Shown here: one piece after another, positions 32,559-43,740 of the stretch
Layout of the letters: the number at the start of each line of letters is the position of its first letter
How positions within the stretch are numbered: the stretch's first letter is position 1
Assembly: GCA_964017235.1 (NCBI GenBank)
Contig: OZ024933.1
Span: 6,203,962-6,267,961, forward strand
DNA from: Sabellastarte sp. h YS-2021
Taxonomy: Eukaryota; Annelida; Polychaeta; Sabellida; Sabellidae
DNA: 64,000 bases
Direction: 5' to 3'
Made by a program: the position numbers and the translations under genes
Notes under the pieces: model-generated
Seen by the model: only the letters and a program-made list of their open reading frames with translations
What the model was told of the DNA's origin: nothing
The model's database searches: none

Positions 32559-34543
32559 CCCAGCAGGCACACGCCTTGAAATGTCGTTGATTTAGAGTTG
32601 AAAACAGGTCCTGACGTTGAAATGCACATTACCAACTATTAAATCTAAGTTAGTTTTCTGACATGAAAAAGTAGTCATATTTTGTCCAGAAATCATGGTG
32701 ATTTTTTCAACACTATTTCAAAGCTGGATTTCTGACTGGCAAAAGTAGTGATACTTCATAAAAAATCACCACTAAATCAAGTTAGGTTTTTCGACATGAA
32801 ATCTTAGTCATGTTATTGAACAGAAAACAGGTTGAATATTGGGAAATGAATGACTGGTTGATTGAAAATTCATTTTCTAGAGGGTGATATAGTGATTAAG
32901 TCTAACTTTTTGAAAGAACTATTATTGCAATTGTTTTTGAATTTGTAAGTATTTGTAAAGCAAAGACTAATTTTTAAAGATTATAAAGATGATAAAGATT
33001 ATGTGTGCATGCACTTGTACATTTTTATCCATTCTCCTTATTAATTAATTGATGCATCCAAATATAATTTTTATAATTTATAATTATATTTTGATTAATA
33101 CAATTCCCAATAATTAAAAAAAAACATTTTGAAGTCAAACTTATCTTAAATATAAAAAAGATAAATTCAAACTTATTCATCAAAACTTAGTAATTAGAAT
33201 TTATTTCTCAAAATTCTCCAATACACAAATAACTAGTTTTCAGTTTGCAAGTTTACACTGAAAACTTCTCTATACAGAAAACCTAAGCTATAACATTTTA
33301 TCACACAACAGTGAGGTTGGGGGGTTCCTGGTTTTTCTTATCTGTACCCTGCTACACAGAACACTGGACCTGTGACTAAAGTAATTAGATAACACAGCAG
33401 GGGTGGAGGTGGGGGTTTACCATTGCTCAATTGAATGCATGGTGTTTACTTCTTTGAGTCTGTTTTTTGTGGTCAGCACTGACAACTAATTAAGGTGGGG
33501 AGTAATGGGTGGAGTTCTAATAATGTGGCTATTCTTGCGTTTTTTTCTCAGTTTATATGCCAAAGTTGTATGAGACACAAGCATCTGAACTGAGCATTGT
33601 GGCTTTGCTACATGATTATAGCTTCTTTATAATTACAATATAATTATAGCCAACTTAATAAAACATTTAACAGAAACTGATTGGATAAAATGCTAAAGAT
33701 ATAAATAATGTCACAACTGTTTCTTTTTTACAAAGAAAAAAATGTTTTAAAATTTTACACAAAGAATTTCAATTGAAGACATTGAATAATACTGGTCCTA
33801 TTAAAAACATAAAAATGGATATCTAGTTGGAAAATATGGATTTACGTATCTTGAGGAATTATAATTATATTTGATGCAAAATTATGTATCATTACAATGT
33901 CATCAGAAATAGAATATTGAATATACAATGATTCATGAATACATGCCATCTTGGAAAGAATTAATTACTTTGAGTTGTATCCGAAGTGTAAAATATGCAT
34001 ATGGATAGTTATTGTATAATATTATTAAGAAGCAAAAATTATGACACACAAGCTATAATGATTCAAATAAAGAAGACAATGTAAATAACCTGATTTTACC
34101 CATTCAACTCAACCCTATTTCATACATTGGATCCAACCAAAACCTGTTTGCAAAATCTACATGTATTTCAACCAGAATTCACACATAAATACAACCAGAT
34201 TTCAACAGTTGGTTTCAACATGATTTCACTAGTTGGATCCAACCAAAAACGGTTTGCAAAATCTACACGTATTTCAACCTGATTTCACCCATTGAATTCA
34301 ACCAGATTTCAACACTTGGTTCCAACATGATTTCACCGGTTGGATCCAACCAAAAACGGTTTGCAAAATCTACACGTATTTCAACCTGATTTCACCCATT
34401 GAATTCAACCAGATTTCAACAGTTGGTTTCAACATGATTTCACCAGTTGGATCCAACTAAAAACGGTTTGCAAAATCTACACGTATTTCAACCAGATTTC
34501 ACCGTTGGATTCAACCTGATTTCAAAGTTGCATGCCTGCTGGG
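32559..34543. mobile_element. 2-kb TIR element with 107-bp core, orientation 1
   Basis: Ends CCCAGCAGGCACACGCC and ...TGCCTGCTGGG. The right third is a tandem array with a 107-bp step: GCAAAATCTACA starts at about 34150, 34256, 34363 and 34470. Its units have TTGGATCCAACCA, TATTTCAACCTGATTTCACC and CATTGAATTCAACC. The same element lies inverted in each 5.8-kb unit (39952-42001). It has no transposase frame and no clear target duplication. Confidence 0.85.
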
Positions 34544-35086
34544 GAGAAACATGCCCCATATCTGAAGAAATTATAAGCTTTTATTCCGAATTATCATGTA
34601 TTTGCAGATTTATACCTACTACAGTAGTGATTGTGTTGAGCAGAACTGTCATTTTTATTGCGTTAATACATCCTATCCAATGGACAATTGCTTTACCGGT
34701 CAGCACGACCGGTCCCGCCAAACGCCAGAAAAAGACGTCCTGTATATAATACCGGCAGGACCGGTCAGTAGTGTGCATTCGCTAGGTGGCGCATCATACT
34801 TGCTTCCTGTCCAGACAGAGTGACGTCAGTTCATCTTTTTCGTTTGGCGCGTGTAGTGTGCAGACGTGTTTTGAAGTGATGAAGAAACGTGGCTTATTGT
34901 ACGAATTTAAAGCTTATTTTCATCTGAAAATATATTTATTGTGTTACATACATATCATAGCCTCTCCAGGACTTTTAATCTTCTACCGACCGACTATCAG
35001 ATCAGGCTGGTACTGAATCTCCAGTTTCTCAGCAAGTACCTAGCAGGTCGTCATCGGCTCCGGCTAGAAGACTCAGCACTTCCTCT

Positions 35087-36280
35087 ATGGATACCGACAC
35101 CGACCTTTCTGATCGCCCCCCTGTGGACATTTTTGTCGAAGAGGGAGAACTATCAGATCAGGAACTTGAAACTGCTGCTGCCGACCCCGACCAAACACTC
35201 TCCGAAGAGCAAACATACAGGGAAACTATGAGTGGTATTAGGTCTTTCATGGGGTGGACCCATATTCCTGAGGTGGATACGGCAGCGTCAACCGCGGATG
35301 ACAACCCCTTCACGGGTCCCAAAACCCAGCCTTCAGGGAAGATCTCAGTTTCAATGCCAACCGATGAGTGGCTCTGTAGTAAGATGGGTAAACTTAATCT
35401 GACACTTACGGAGGGTTACCCGTCGCGAAGTTCAGAGGCTGGAGGTCTTCTCAAGGACAAATTTGTGCGTCCACCTAGATCACAAGCTAAGTGGTATAGC
35501 TTTGCACCAAACCAGGAGAAGTCCGGACAAGATACTGGCAAGACTGTTTCCTCTTGGTCTACTGACGCTTCAAAGATAAACAGTATCTACAGTCGCATAG
35601 CCAAGGCAGCCGGCATTGCACCTACCCCACCAGCCTCACATCAAATCTCTCAGGATAACCTACGCAGGTGGGAGAAGTCTGCCCGCGAAGCTTCTATCAT
35701 TTGCAACCAGGCGGCAGGCTTCAATCGGTGTCTTTACAAGGTTCAAGACTCTATGCAATCTCAACTGAAGGTGATTAAAGCAGACTTTAGTAAAGGGAAG
35801 TCTTCCTCAAAAGTTTCACAGGCTGCTGATGAGTTACAGTTCCTGATGAACTTCAACTCTAGCATCACTCAGTCCATGGCCAAGACATTAGAACATCTAA
35901 CGGACTTTGTTTTTGTTACTGTTGCTAACACCACCCTGGCCAGACGAGATTCTTATCTATCTCACCTCAAGTTGGGAATTAAACCGGACACTTTTGCTGC
36001 CCTACGTACAGGACCCCTGCATATTCCTACACTGTTCCCAGACTCAGCACTTAAGCTGGCAGAACAGGATATCGCCAACTTCGAAAGCAAGAGACAACCC
36101 CAGTCTGGGAAGAAAGGTCGCTTTCACCCTTATGAGCATCAGGACAAGCGTTCAGACTTCAGAAAGCCAGACCGCCCTGCTTGGAAGAATATTGGGAACA
36201 GGGGACAGCATAAGAGGGGCAAGGCCAAAGCCTCCTATTACTCATCGCGACCAGCCAAGGGCCAGCAGTCCTATAAATGA
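35087..36280 (+). mobile_element. DIRS 2 Gag-like region
   Basis: A 397-codon frame with DRPPVDIFVEEGELSD, EEQTYRETMSGIRSFMGW, SAREASIICNQAAGFNRCL and a basic, Lys/Arg-rich C-terminus (FHPYEHQDKRSDFRK), plausibly nucleic-acid binding. Homologous to 26433-27900 of DIRS 1. Fossil element part. Confidence 0.82.
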
Positions 36281-36289
36281 CAATCATTG

Positions 36290-37260
36290 TGTAAAGAGTT
36301 TACACAGGACAAAATACAAGCACTCTTACTACTGCCGGCCTGTCCGGTCCGTCAATTTATGTCACTGATAGGTTTACTAACAGCCACAGAAAAACAAGTT
36401 CACCTCGGCCGATTACACATGAGACCCATGCAGTGGCATCTCAAAAACAACTGGAGGGTTCCAGAATCTTTAGAAAAGATCATCCCTCTACCCAGGTCCC
36501 TGCACCCTCATCTACAATGGTGGCTAGAAGAAAGCAATGTGCTACAAGGCCAACCACTACACCCAGTAAAACATGCTCTGCAGATTTTTACAGACGCATC
36601 AAAAGAAGGGTGGGGCGCTCACTTAGACGAGCACACGGCAAGGGGCTCTTGGTCGGTGCTGGAAAGCAAACTGCACATAAACTATCTAGAGTTAAAAGCA
36701 GTTTTTCTAGCTCTCAAAGAGTTCCAAGAACTATGTATAGGCAAGATAGTTCTAGTGGCATCCGACAACACTACAGAAGTGGCTTATATAAACAAAGAAG
36801 GAGGCATGAGGTCGGGCCCTCTATGTGCCTTACTGTGGAGGATCTTGACCTGGTGTTCCCAGAAACAAGTGACGCTAAAAGCCCGTCACATCCTGGGCCA
36901 TCTGAATGTGATAGCAGACAAGCTATCCAGGCTGGGTCAGACCATCAAGACAGAGTGGTCCCTCCTTCCGGAAGTGTTTTTAAGCATATGCAAGAAATGG
37001 CACCAGCCTCAAATAGATCTGTTTGCCACAAGATTCAACCACAAACTTCCTCAGTTTGTCTCCAGTCCCGGACCCCCTGGCTGTGGCAGTGGATGTGCTC
37101 ACTCTGCCATGGGAGGACCTGGATGCATATGCCTTCCCACTGACCGCCATCTTGGGCAAAGTGGTGGAGAAGCTACTGGACTCCCGGTACCAGAGAGTTA
37201 TTCTGATTGCTCCCGGGTGGCCCAACATGCCCTGGTTCTGGGACTTGGTGGCCATGTCCA
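36290..37260 (+). mobile_element. DIRS 2 RNase H and adjoining region
   Basis: FTDASKEGWGAHLDEH, NYLELKAVFLALKEF and ASDNTTEVAYINKEGG mark the RNase H. HIL/PGHLNVIADKLSR and IDLFATRFNHKLPQFV follow, as in DIRS 1. Overlapping frames on both strands are shadows. Confidence 0.82.
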
Positions 37261-37510
37261 GTCAAATTCCTCTCAGCCTGCCAAATCTGCCCAATCTCTT
37301 GACACAGCCGTTCAATCAGATCCCTCACAGGAATCTGACAAACCTGAATCTCCATGCATGGCTCCTAGAGCCACAGCAATCAAGGAACAGGGTTTCTCTA
37401 AGGCAGTGGCAGCAAGAATTGAGGCTCCTCAAAGAAAATTAACCAGATCAGTCTATGAGGCAAAGTGGACCATTTTTACAAAGTGGTGCATCACTAATCA
37501 GGTGGACTTC

Positions 37511-38230
37511 TGGGGCCGGTTTCATAAAAAGTCTCAGTTTGAGACCAGTTTTGGGCTGAGTCTGGGTCTCAAATCTGAGACTTTTGTCTCGGCTGAGTTT
37601 TTGGCTCAAATGGATTTCACAAAAGGTGGATCAGCTGAGACTGGTCTCAAGTCATAGTCTCAACTTTTAAATTTCATTTAAGACACTTCCTTGGTTTGTT
37701 TTTTATGCAAGTGCATTTATTTCATGGTCAATATCGATTTAAATTGCATTAACGCTGATAACACATGAAAAAAAATTGATATAATATTATTGGTAACAAG
37801 CCAATTGTTTGAGACTCAACTGAGACCGAGTCAAGCTTTGAGTCCCCTCTTGTAACTATTCACTTGACAATGATCAAAAAAGCATGTCAATTCAATTGAC
37901 TTTTCTTATTATGAATATTGAATATGTAGTTGTAATTAGTAAGCAAAATAAAAATATAATATTTCAAGATTCAACAAATTCATTTTCATTCAAATTATAT
38001 TGCTTTATACACAAGTATTTGGATGACAAATTTTGGACTCAAAATTTGAGACACCTCCTTGGTGGGCTCAAAATTGAGCCCATGACTGAGCCAAATCTCA
38101 AGTTGAGCCTGTTTGTGAAATGCTTTGAGTCTGAGTGCACAGACTCAGCAAAATATTTACAACATTTGAGCCCAAAGTCTCAGATTTGAGCCTGAGACCA
38201 GACTTAAGTCCTTTCATGAAACCGGCCCCA
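37511..38230. mobile_element. 720-bp MITE with TGGGGCCGGTTTCAT ends, inserted in DIRS 2
   Basis: Perfect TIRs TGGGGCCGGTTTCAT / ATGAAACCGGCCCCA. Comparison with DIRS 1 (GTGGACTTCAGGTCACC) gives the empty site, so the insertion is direct. No clear target duplication is visible. The interior is packed with GAGTCTCA / TGAGACC / CTCAAA words in both orientations. The end sequence resembles the element at 12256-15681. It has no transposase. Confidence 0.88.
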
Positions 38231-39159
38231 GGTCACCACCTATAAAGTCAGTGGCTGACTTCCTTCTCTACCTTTTTGAGGTCAAGAGACTACAGCCCAG
38301 CACCATTGATGGATACAGGTCTGCCATTGCTGATAAACTGGGTAACATCACAGTCAATATCAGCAAAGATGATAATCTCACCCGTCTCTTAGATAGTTTC
38401 CACAGAGACAGACCCAAAGGGCGGAGGGGTATACCCTCATGGAACCTTTCTCTGGTCCTACACCAACTGACAAAGGCTCCCTTTGAACCTCTTAGGGAGG
38501 CGTCAATGAAGCATCTGACCTTCAAGACTGTCTTCCTTTTGGCCCTGGGTTCTGGCAAAAGAAGGAGTGAGATACATGCATGGCAGCATAAGAAAATTAG
38601 ACACCAGTCGGACTGGTCTAAGGTGTCCCTGTTTCCATCTCCCAGCTTTCTTTCCAAGAACCAGCTGGCCAAAGAGGGTCCGGAGTGTGTAGCCCCAGTG
38701 GTCATACCAGCCCTGGCTCCTACTCTGGATAGATCCCTCAAGTCTGACAGAACTCTTTGTCCAGTTCGAGCCTTGCGCTACTATTTGGACAGGACTTTAG
38801 ACTTTAGGCAGGGCAAAGAATTAGTTTTTGTCTCCTTCAAGAAAGGTTTTGACAAAGACATCTCACCTGCCACTATCTCCTCATGGATCAAGCAGATGGT
38901 GATCCTATGCTATGAGCTCTCTGATCAACAGGCCCACACCTTACATCAAGTCAAAGCTCATGATGTGAGGGCCTTTGCTGCCTCTAAAGCCTTCCAGTCG
39001 GGAATTTCCTTAGAGCAGATCCTAGCAGCCTGCCACTGGAAATCTCATAATACCTTCACTCAATTCTATCTGAAGGATGTGGCTTGGGCCGATTCAGAGC
39101 TCTACCATCTTGGTCCGGTTGTGGCTGCTCAGCAGATCCACCAAGGGACTAGTACCTAG
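38231..39159 (+). mobile_element. DIRS 2 tyrosine recombinase region (right of the MITE)
   Basis: A 302-codon frame starting ADFLLYLFEVKRLQPSTIDG and containing GSGKRRSEIHA, KAHDVRAFAAS and FTQFYLKDVAW, the recombinase catalytic features. It is about 90 percent identical by eye to DIRS 1 and nearly identical to the copies in the tandem units. Fossil element part. Confidence 0.88.
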
Positions 39160-39502
39160 AGGAGACCTGTACATACGTAGATAATTGTACATATCTGTAT
39201 ATATTGCACATATAGTTTAAAAAAAAAATCTGGACGTGCTTCCTTCGGGAGGATTACTCTATGGGACTGAACTCATCCCTCTCTTCCCCTACCTCAGAGC
39301 AGGTCTGTTCAAAAAGGGGGGGGGGCAAGGTCGACTGACGGTTCAACACCTTGTAACCGGATGATGATATTCGACCATAGCCTTAAGGGTTATCGACCTC
39401 AGGTCTTCCCAGGCTTTAAAGGAAATTGTTCATTATTTTTAGTATGAGTTCAAGCCTAGTCCCTAGTAACTTACCCGCCAACCAAGCGGTAGTTATTCAG
39501 CA

Positions 39503-39594
39503 ATTGTCCATTGGATAGGATGTATTAACGCAATAAAATTGCAAATTTAATAGGTAAATTAAATTTTTATAAGTTAATACCCTATCCAATGGAC
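39503..39594 (+). repeat. DIRS 2 internal complementary region
   Basis: Same two-part design as in DIRS 1, nearly identical in sequence (TAATAGGTAAATTAAATTTT versus TAATAAGTAAATTAAATTTT). It recurs in every unit, near 45320, 53840 and 59645. Confidence 0.88.
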
Positions 39595-39659
39595 ACACAA
39601 GACCCTCCCACCGACCCCGCTATCAGTCTACTAGGGGTCTAATAGGTTTAGACAACGAA

Positions 39660-39869
39660 AAAGATGCTATGACGTCACGCTGTCTAGACAGGAAGGAAAT
39701 ACGACACGCCACCTGGCGAGTGCACAGTACTGGGCCGGCCTGGCCGGTGGAGACACAGGACATCTTTTTCTGACGTTTGGCGGGCCGGTCCGCGCTGACC
39801 GGATAAGCAATTGTCCATTGGATAGGGTATTAACTTATAAAAATTTAATTTACCTATTAAATTTGCAAA
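39660..39869 (+). repeat. DIRS 2 right inverted terminal repeat
   Basis: Inverted match to 34653-34850, including the CRE-like TGACGTCA and CTGTCTAGACAG. The outer AT-rich end closes at AAATTTGCAA, which fixes the right boundary of the element. Confidence 0.85.
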
Positions 39870-39951
39870 CTTCTGGTGGTTTGTTCGTCTGTTGGCTAGA
39901 GCCATTATAAGTGAGTTACCCCCCACCCTAAGTATGAAAATTTTACCACAA

Positions 39952-42001
39952 CCCAGCAGGCACACAACTTTTGAAATCTGGTTGAATGCAACGTAGAAAT
40001 CTGGTTGAAATACGTGTAGATTTTGCAAACCATTTTTAGCTGGATCCAACCGGTGAAATCATGTTGAAACCAACGTTGAAATCAGGTTGAATTCAGTGGG
40101 TGAAATCTGGTTGAAATACGTGTAGATTTTGCAAACCATTTTTGGTTGGATCCAACCAGTGAAATCAGGTTGAATTCAATCGGTGAAATCAGGTTGAATT
40201 CAGTGGGTGAAATCTGGTTGAAATACATGTAGATTTTGCAAACCATATTTGGTTGGATCCAACCAATGAAATCAGGTTGAATTCAATTGGTGAAATCAGG
40301 TTGAATTCAATGGGTGAAATCTGGTTGAAATACGTGTAGATTTTGCAAACTGTTTTTGGTTGAATCCAATGTATGAAATAGGGTTGAATTCAATGGGTGA
40401 AATCAGGTTGTTTACACTGTCTTCTTTATTTGAATCATTGTAGCTTGTGTGTCATAATTATAGCTTCTTAATAATATTATACAATAACTATCCATATGCA
40501 TATTTTACAATTTGGATACATCTTCAAAATAATTAATTCTTTCCAAGATGACATGTTTTCATGAATCATTGTATATTCAATATTCTATTTCTGATGACAT
40601 TGTAATAACACATAATTTTGCATCAGCTTTCAAATATAATTGCTCAAGATATGTAAATCCATATTTTCCAACTAAATATCCATTTTTATGTTATTAATAG
40701 GACAGGTATTATTCAGAGCCTTCAATTGAAATTCTTTCTGTGAAATTTTAAAATAAATTTTTTTCTTTGTAAATAACAAACAACTGTGACATTATTTAGA
40801 TCATCAGTATTTTATCCAATCAGTTTCTTTTAAATGTTTTATTAATTTGGCTATAATTATATGGTAATTATAAAGAAGCTATAATCATGTAGCAAAGCCA
40901 CAATGCTCAGTTCAGATACTTGTGTCTCATACAACTTTGTCATATATACTGAAAAAAAAACACAAGAAAAGCCACATTTGTAGAACTCAACCCATTACTC
41001 CCCACCTTAATTAGTTGTCAGTTCTGACCCACAAAAAAAACAGACCTAAGGAAGTAAACACCATGCATGCAATTGAGCAAGGGTAAACCCCCACCTCCAC
41101 CCCTGCTGTGTTATCTAATTACTTTTAGTCACAGGCCTTATGTTCCGTGTAGCAGGGTACAGATAAGAAAACCAGGAACCCCCCCAACCTCACTGTTGTG
41201 TGATAAGATGCTATAGCTTAGGTTCTCTGTATAGAGAAGTTTTCAGTGTAAACTTGCAAACTGAAAACTAGTTATTTGTGTATTGGAGAATTTGAGACAC
41301 AAATTCAAATTACTAAGTTTTGATGAATAAGTTTGAATTTATCTTTTTTTATTTAAGATAAGTTTGACTTAAAAATGTTTTTTTAATTATCAAGAATTGC
41401 ATTAATCAAAATATAATTATAAATTATAAAAATTACATTTGGGTGCATCAGTTTTGTTGTTGCTATAAATTAATAAGGAGAATGGATAAAAGCTACAAGT
41501 ACATGCAAGTACAAAAGCTACAAGTACATAATCATTATCATCTTCATAATCTTTAAAAATTAGTCTTTGCTTTAGAAATACCTACAAATTCAAAAACGAT
41601 TGCAATAATAGTTCTTTCAAAAAGTTAGACTTAATCACTATATCACCCTCTAGAAAAAGAATTTTCAACCAAAGATCACTAGTCATTCATTTCCCAATAT
41701 TCAACCTGTTTTCTGTTCAATAACATGACTAAGATTTCATGTCAAAAAACCTAACTTGATTTAGTGGTGATTTTTTGTGAAGTATCACTACTTTTTCCAG
41801 TCAGAAATCCAGCTTTGAAATAGTGTTGAAATTGTGTCAGTGTCAATTTTTCAACCAAAATTCACCATTTCTGGTCAAAATATCACTACTTTTTCATGTC
41901 AGAAAACTAACTTAGATATAGTAGTTGATAATGTGCATTTCAACGTCAGGACCTGTTTTCAACTTTAAATCAATGACATTTCAAGGCGTGTGCCTGCTGG
42001 G
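39952..42001. mobile_element. 2-kb TIR element, orientation 2 (unit 1)
   Basis: Inverted relative to the copy at 32559-34543: the 107-bp array (GGTTGAATTCA, GGTTGGATCCAACC, TGTAGATTTTGCAAACC) is now at the left. Ends are CCCAGCAGGCACACAAC and GTGTGCCTGCTGGG. Confidence 0.87.
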
Positions 42002-42099
42002 AATTTTCTCAGTAACTAATGCAGGGATTTCTCTGAGATCTTGCACATATGTACTAGGTCACAAGTAGATTCCCTTGTGTGAGTGTCAGACCTGGATCT

Positions 42100-42500
42100 T
42101 TCTTAATTATATTTTTATGAATTTTTAAAATAATTTTTAATGCATTAAAATTAATGAAATCATGCACTAAATCAATTATAACTTGAAAAGTCTTGCATTT
42201 AGAGCATTTTGTTAAAATATATTAATCAGCTACTTTTTCCATAGCTACAACATGGTGAGTAACTTGGATGTCTATTTCAATAGCTAAGTGAGTAATAGCT
42301 ACTTTGTCAATTTTTATTGATAACCATAATGAGTAAATGGCTTACATCTTCAAAAGTATTGCAGCTACACAATTCCTCTCAAATATGTTGTTCATCTACT
42401 TTTTTGTGAACTGTAACATATTTAAGTTTCACAACTGTTACTCAACGTACAAGTGAGTAATGGCTACTTTATTGCTACTTTTAGTGAAAATGTGAAAAAT
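42100..42500 (-). repeat. Diverged satellite monomers (AGCTACTTT...GAGTAA) in unit 1
   Basis: In reverse complement this region matches 6960-7130: TTAGTGCATGATTTCAT, TTTTCAAGTTATAA and GTTACTCACCATGTTGTAGC. It links the 5.8-kb unit to the satellite family of the left 12 kb. It recurs in each unit. Confidence 0.75.
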
Positions 42501-42503
42501 CAC

Positions 42504-43415
42504 AAATATCTCGCAAACCGTAAGAGATAGAGCGATTTCGAGCAAATTTTTGACCCACAGGGTGTCCTGTGGAAAGGGGGAAAATTTCAATTTTCGCCAC
42601 TTTTGGCGGCCATCTTGGCTTTTCGCGGAAAATGAAAAAGTGTCAATATCTCGAAAACCGTAAGAGATGGAGCAATTTCCAGCAAATTTTTGACGCACAG
42701 GGTAGTACAAGAGTCTCCTGTCCAATGGGGGAAAATTTCAATTTTCGCCACTTTTGGCGGCCATCTTGGATTTTCGCGGAAAATGAAAAAGAGTCAATAC
42801 CTCGAAAACTGTAAGAGATAGAGAGATTTCGAGCGAATTTTTGACCCCCAGGGTGGTACAAGAGTCTCCTGTTCGAAGGAGGGAAATTTCAATTTTCGCC
42901 ACTTTCGGCGGCCATCTTGAATTTTTGCGGAAAATGGAAAAGTGTCAATATCTCGAAAACCGTAATAGATAGAGCGATTTCGAGCGAATTTTTTAACCGC
43001 ATGGTGGTACAAGAGTGACCTGTGGAAAGGGGGAAAATTTCAATTTTCGTCACTTTTGGCGGCCATCTTGGCTTTTCGCGGAAAATGAAAAAGTGTCAAT
43101 ATCTCGAAAACCGTAAGAGATGGAGCAATTTCCAGCAAATTTTTGACGCACAGGGTAGTACAAGAGTCTCCTGTCCAATGGAGGAAAATTTCAATTTTCG
43201 CCACTTTTGGCGGCCATCTTGGATTTTCGCGGAAAATGAAAAAGAGTCAATACCTCGAAAGCCGTAAGAAATAGAGCGATTTCGAGCGAATTTTTGACCC
43301 ACAGGGTGCTACAAGAGTGTCCTGTGCAAAGGGGAAAAATTTCAATTTTTGCCACTTTCGGCGGCCATCTTGGATTTTTGCGGAAAATGGAAAAGTGTCA
43401 ATATCTCGAAAACCG
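42504..43415. repeat. 151-bp tandem repeat, six steps (unit 1)
   Basis: The word TCAATATCTCGAAAACCGTA (or a variant) starts near 42504, 42645, 42797, 42948, 43099, 43250 and 43400. Each unit has GATTTCGAGCGAATTTTTGA and GGCGGCCATCTTGG. In reverse complement it resembles the 169-bp family at 11090-11700. All 60-100 codon frames over it are by-products. Equivalent blocks are at 51040-51945 and 56840-57750 (six steps) and 48310-48768 and 62646-63102 (three steps). Confidence 0.9.
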
Positions 43416-43419
43416 TTAA

Positions 43420-43634
43420 GCCCTGTTTCCATGTACGCGGGTCGCGGTAGCGATAAAAATCGATCCTACATGAATACTCAGCAGTGTTTCCATTTCCGCG
43501 GGTCGCGGCTGCGGATAGCGGGATGCGGTATATGCGGGACGTTATTTTTAATTCGATCCCTGACCGATTTTTTCCGCGACCCGCTAGCGGCAGGCGGGAA
43601 TCGCGTCCCGCTACCGCGTACATGGAAATAGCGC
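43420..43634. mobile_element. 215-bp TTAA-flanked MITE (unit 1)
   Basis: GCCCTGTTTCCATGTACGCG ... CGCGTACATGGAAATAGCGC, with TTAA at 43416-43419 and 43635-43638. It is inserted in a 151-bp repeat (CCGTTAAGAGATAG). The TTAA target fits piggyBac- or Kolobok-like elements; a TTA-type PIF/Harbinger origin is an alternative. GC-rich inner repeats of CGGGTCGCGG. No transposase. Confidence 0.85.
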
Positions 43635-43740
43635 TTAAGAGATAGAGCGATTTCGAGCGAATTTTTGACCCCACAGTATGGTACAACAGTGTCCTATGCA
43701 AAGGGGAAAATTTTCAATTTAGTATTTCTTCCCCTGCGGT

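Larger units (their letters stand above)
34653..39869 (+). mobile_element. DIRS-type retroelement 2 (fossil, contains a MITE)
   Basis: Left end TTTTATTGCG and right end AAATTTGCAA agree with the ICR at 39503-39594. Parts recognised are left ITR (34653-34850), a Gag-like region, an RNase H region, the tyrosine recombinase, the ICR and right ITR. It is the same family as DIRS 1 but clearly diverged in Gag. A 720-bp MITE sits in the recombinase region. It is broken, with several breaks, and is not autonomous. Its 3' part, from 38348, is the template of the tandem units to the right. Confidence 0.9.

Noticed and set aside
39684-40049. 121-codon minus-strand frame at the DIRS right end, repeated in each unit
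   Set aside because: It spans the inverted terminal repeat and the 107-bp array, has no motifs, and exists only because the segment is duplicated.
42438-43701. Clusters of 60-119 codon frames over the 151-bp repeats and the TTAA MITE
   Set aside because: Same reason: frames occur on both strands at every repeat and recur wherever the block is duplicated.
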